Shown one piece after another: positions 62,390-64,000 of a stretch of DNA of 64,000 nt. The DNA is from an uncultured Lachnospiraceae bacterium. GTDB lineage: Bacteria > Bacillota > Clostridia > Lachnospirales > Lachnospiraceae. The translations under genes were made by a program, and so were the position numbers. Within the stretch, counting starts at the first letter, position 1, and every line of letters starts with the position of its first letter. The notes beneath the pieces were generated by a model, which worked only from the letters and a program-made list of their open reading frames with translations, was not told the origin of the DNA and searched no databases. The stretch spans positions 20,962-84,961 of the forward strand of contig ONKG01000004.1 in NCBI GenBank assembly GCA_900318375.1. The letters run 5' to 3'.

Positions 62390-63433
62390 ATGAAAAAATA
62401 CAGTCTTAAGCACAGTTTTATGGCGGTTTGCCTGCTTACAGCCCTCCTTGCCCTCACACTGACCGGCTGCGGCTCTGCATCCGACGGCACACAGACCTAT
62501 GCATGGCCTCTGGGGACATCCAGTCCCGAGGACACTGTCACACAGATCTACGCCGAGCGTTTTGCGGAAGAGGTCTCCCGCCTCTCTGACGGCAAGATGA
62601 GAATCCAGGTTTATCCCAACAGTATCGTAGGCGGAGACCGCGAGCTGCTCGAGTCCTGCAAGGACGGCGATATTCCTTTCGTGGTGCAGAACACAGCGCC
62701 CCAGGTCACCTTCCTTCCCGACATCGCAGTTTTCGATATGCCCTGCCTGTTTGACAGCATTCAGGACGTTCGTGACCACATCGATAATCCAGAGTTCATG
62801 GAGCAGATCAACCAGGTCTACAAGGACGGCGGCTATGAGCTTCTGGGCTACGCGGATCAGGGCTTCCGTGTCATGACCTCCAACAAGGATGTCTTCACTG
62901 CCAATGACCTCAAGGGCCAGAAGATCCGTACCATGGAGAATCCCTACCATCTTCTCTTCTGGAAGTCCCTGGGAGCAAACCCCACACCCATGACCTTCTC
63001 CGAGGTTTATATCGGTCTGCAGCAGGGTACTATCGACGCGCAGGAGAACCCCTACGAAGTCATCGTATCCAACAGACTCTATGAGCAGCAGGACTACGTC
63101 ATCGAGACCAATCACCTTCCTCACCTGATCTCCCTGATCGTCAGCAGCGAGTTCATGGACAGCCTGCCGGAAGATCAGCAGGCCATCATCCGTCAGGCCG
63201 CCGAGACCGCAAAGGTGGAAGCACGCCAGGCTTCTGACGACCGTATCGCATCCAGGATCGAAACGATCGAAGAAAGCGGCAGCAAGATCAATCGTCTGAC
63301 AGAAGAGAACATGCTGGTCATCCGCCAGAAGTGTATCCCTGTCTATGACAAGATCGAAGAGAATGTCTCCCCGTCTCTGGTCGATGCCTACTGCGGAGAA
63401 AAGCTCGAAGAGATCCGCGCCATGGTTCCTTAA
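62390..63433 (+). CDS. TRAP transporter solute-binding lipoprotein (DctP)
   Basis: 347 residues. Lipoprotein signal with lipobox LTGC near residue 26, then WPLGTSSPEDTV, FAEEVSRLSDGKMRIQVYPNSIVGGDRELLESCKDG (as parts), DLKGQKIRTMENPYH with the conserved Arg that binds the carboxylate, GLQQGTIDAQENPYEVI. It captures an organic acid outside the cell for DctQM. ATG 62390 follows GGAGGAT. Last gene of the operon. Confidence 0.94.
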   Translation: MKKYSLKHSFMAVCLLTALLALTLTGCGSASDGTQTYAWPLGTSSPEDTVTQIYAERFAEEVSRLSDGKMRIQVYPNSIVGGDRELLESCKDGDIPFVVQNTAPQVTFLPDIAVFDMPCLFDSIQDVRDHIDNPEFMEQINQVYKDGGYELLGYADQGFRVMTSNKDVFTANDLKGQKIRTMENPYHLLFWKSLGANPTPMTFSEVYIGLQQGTIDAQENPYEVIVSNRLYEQQDYVIETNHLPHLISLIVSSEFMDSLPEDQQAIIRQAAETAKVEARQASDDRIASRIETIEESGSKINRLTEENMLVIRQKCIPVYDKIEENVSPSLVDAYCGEKLEEIRAMVP

Positions 63434-63468
63434 GGGTGGATGTCTGAATCATAAATATCAGATACGGG

Positions 63469-63502
63469 CAGGCCGCTCCCGGGCAGGGGGCGGCCTGTTT
63501 TT
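63469..63502 (+). terminator. Terminator of the shikimate/TRAP operon
   Basis: CAGGCCGCTCCC (63469-63480) with 63486-63497 (one T-G wobble), loop GGGCA, then TTTTT. Confidence 0.9.
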
Positions 63503-63590
63503 GTCTCATAGGAAATTACGATTTACCGTGAGACAGACAGTCTCCGCCGGCAAACGGCTGATAAGCAGACATGCCCTGACAAGAAATATG

Positions 63591-63619
63591 TTGAAAATAT
63601 CTGCCCTGTGTTATAGAAT
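63591..63619 (+). promoter_or_regulatory. Predicted promoter of efp
   Basis: TTGAAA (63591-63596), 17-base spacer, TAGAAT (63614-63619), 40 bases before the start codon. Confidence 0.65.
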
Positions 63620-63658
63620 ACTTTTGTATTGACGCGATTTTTTCAGGAGGTACTTTAT

Positions 63659-64000
63659 ATGATTTCTGCAAGTGATTTCAGGAATGGCATTACGATTGAA
63701 AAAGACGGCAGCGTTCTCGAGATCGTTGAGTTCCAGCATGTTAAACCTGGTAAGGGTGCGGCGTTCGTCAGAACCAAGCTGAAAGATATTATTAACGGCG
63801 GTGTTACAGAGACTACTTTCCGTCCTACGGAGAAATTCCCGCAGGCAAGGATCGACCGCAAGGAGTATCAGTATCTGTATCAGGATGGTGAGCTCTATGC
63901 GTTCATGGACACAGAGACATTCGACCAGATTTCGCTTGGTAAGGATATTGTCGGCGACAACATGAAGTTCGTCAAAGAGAACGACATGGTCAAGGTCAAT
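63659..64000 (+). CDS. efp: Translation elongation factor P (3' truncated by window)
   Basis: 114 residues visible. It begins [19 protein letters not shown], then [19 protein letters not shown], where the Lys in KPGKGAAF is the site modified in many EF-P proteins, and [21 protein letters not shown]. It relieves ribosome stalling at polyproline. TCAGGAGGT precedes the ATG. The rest lies beyond the window. Confidence 0.96.
   Translation, partial: MISASDFRNGITIEKDGSVLEIVEFQHVKPGKGAAFVRTKLKDIINGGVTETTFRPTEKFPQARIDRKEYQYLYQDGELYAFMDTETFDQISLGKDIVGDNMKFVKENDMVKVN

Overview
The window looks like a piece of chromosome from an anaerobic Clostridia member, most likely Lachnospiraceae, with a base composition near half G+C. 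Pointers are a tig-clpP-clpX-engB block, DUF4364 and NrdR proteins, an ATP-independent-looking [FeFe] hydrogenase, an anaerobic ribonucleotide reductase activase, a Rho factor with a very long disordered insert, Gram-positive style AGGAGG ribosome sites and no outer-membrane genes. The genus cannot be fixed from sequence reading alone. No phage, insertion sequence, CRISPR array or rRNA was seen.

Layout. 1-1824: end of an ABCG-like exporter (ATPase cut by the window edge, then its permease). 1898-4031: a secreted GH114-like protein on the minus strand and a lipid kinase. 4028-23102: a large cell-surface polysaccharide cluster with two paralogous DUF2142-like giant membrane proteins, three GT2 glycosyltransferases, a LicD-type phosphotransferase, a Wzx-type flippase, RmlB/RmlD/RmlC (RmlA is not here), a DUF2304 membrane partner, a MORN-repeat protein, a frameshifted LTA-synthase-like enzyme, UDP-galactopyranose mutase and an acyltransferase. 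Together they predict a rhamnose- and galactofuranose-containing wall polymer decorated with phospho-alcohol and acyl groups. 23103-25516: nrdG and an rRNA m5C methyltransferase. 25560-28110: a more A+T-rich patch with an uncharacterised zinc-ribbon membrane protein. 28170-34654: rarA, DUF4364, rho and malQ. 34948-37717: a DJ-1 protein, a duplicated 90-bp repeat and the hydrogenase. 38264-46440: protein quality control (tig, clpP, clpX, clpB) with engB and a DUF308 protein. 46803-49518: tRNA-Met and a second small surface-glycan group. 50234-57040: PBP1A, YigZ, MgtE, a short pyruvate-kinase-like protein and NrdR. 57254-63433: a LysR regulator divergent from a YdiB-type shikimate/quinate dehydrogenase, type I dehydroquinase and a complete TRAP transporter, read here as a hydroaromatic acid uptake and use operon. 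The window ends inside efp.

The least explained material is non-coding. Several intergenic regions are packed with inverted repeats: a 159-bp near-complete palindrome with its own promoter sits between clpX and engB where lon often lies; a region of seven or more hairpins follows tRNA-Met; a 90-bp element is duplicated upstream of the DJ-1 gene with paired changes that keep its palindrome; and the tig, rho and malQ genes have long or structured leaders. These are the best candidates for undescribed RNA elements or dispersed repeats.
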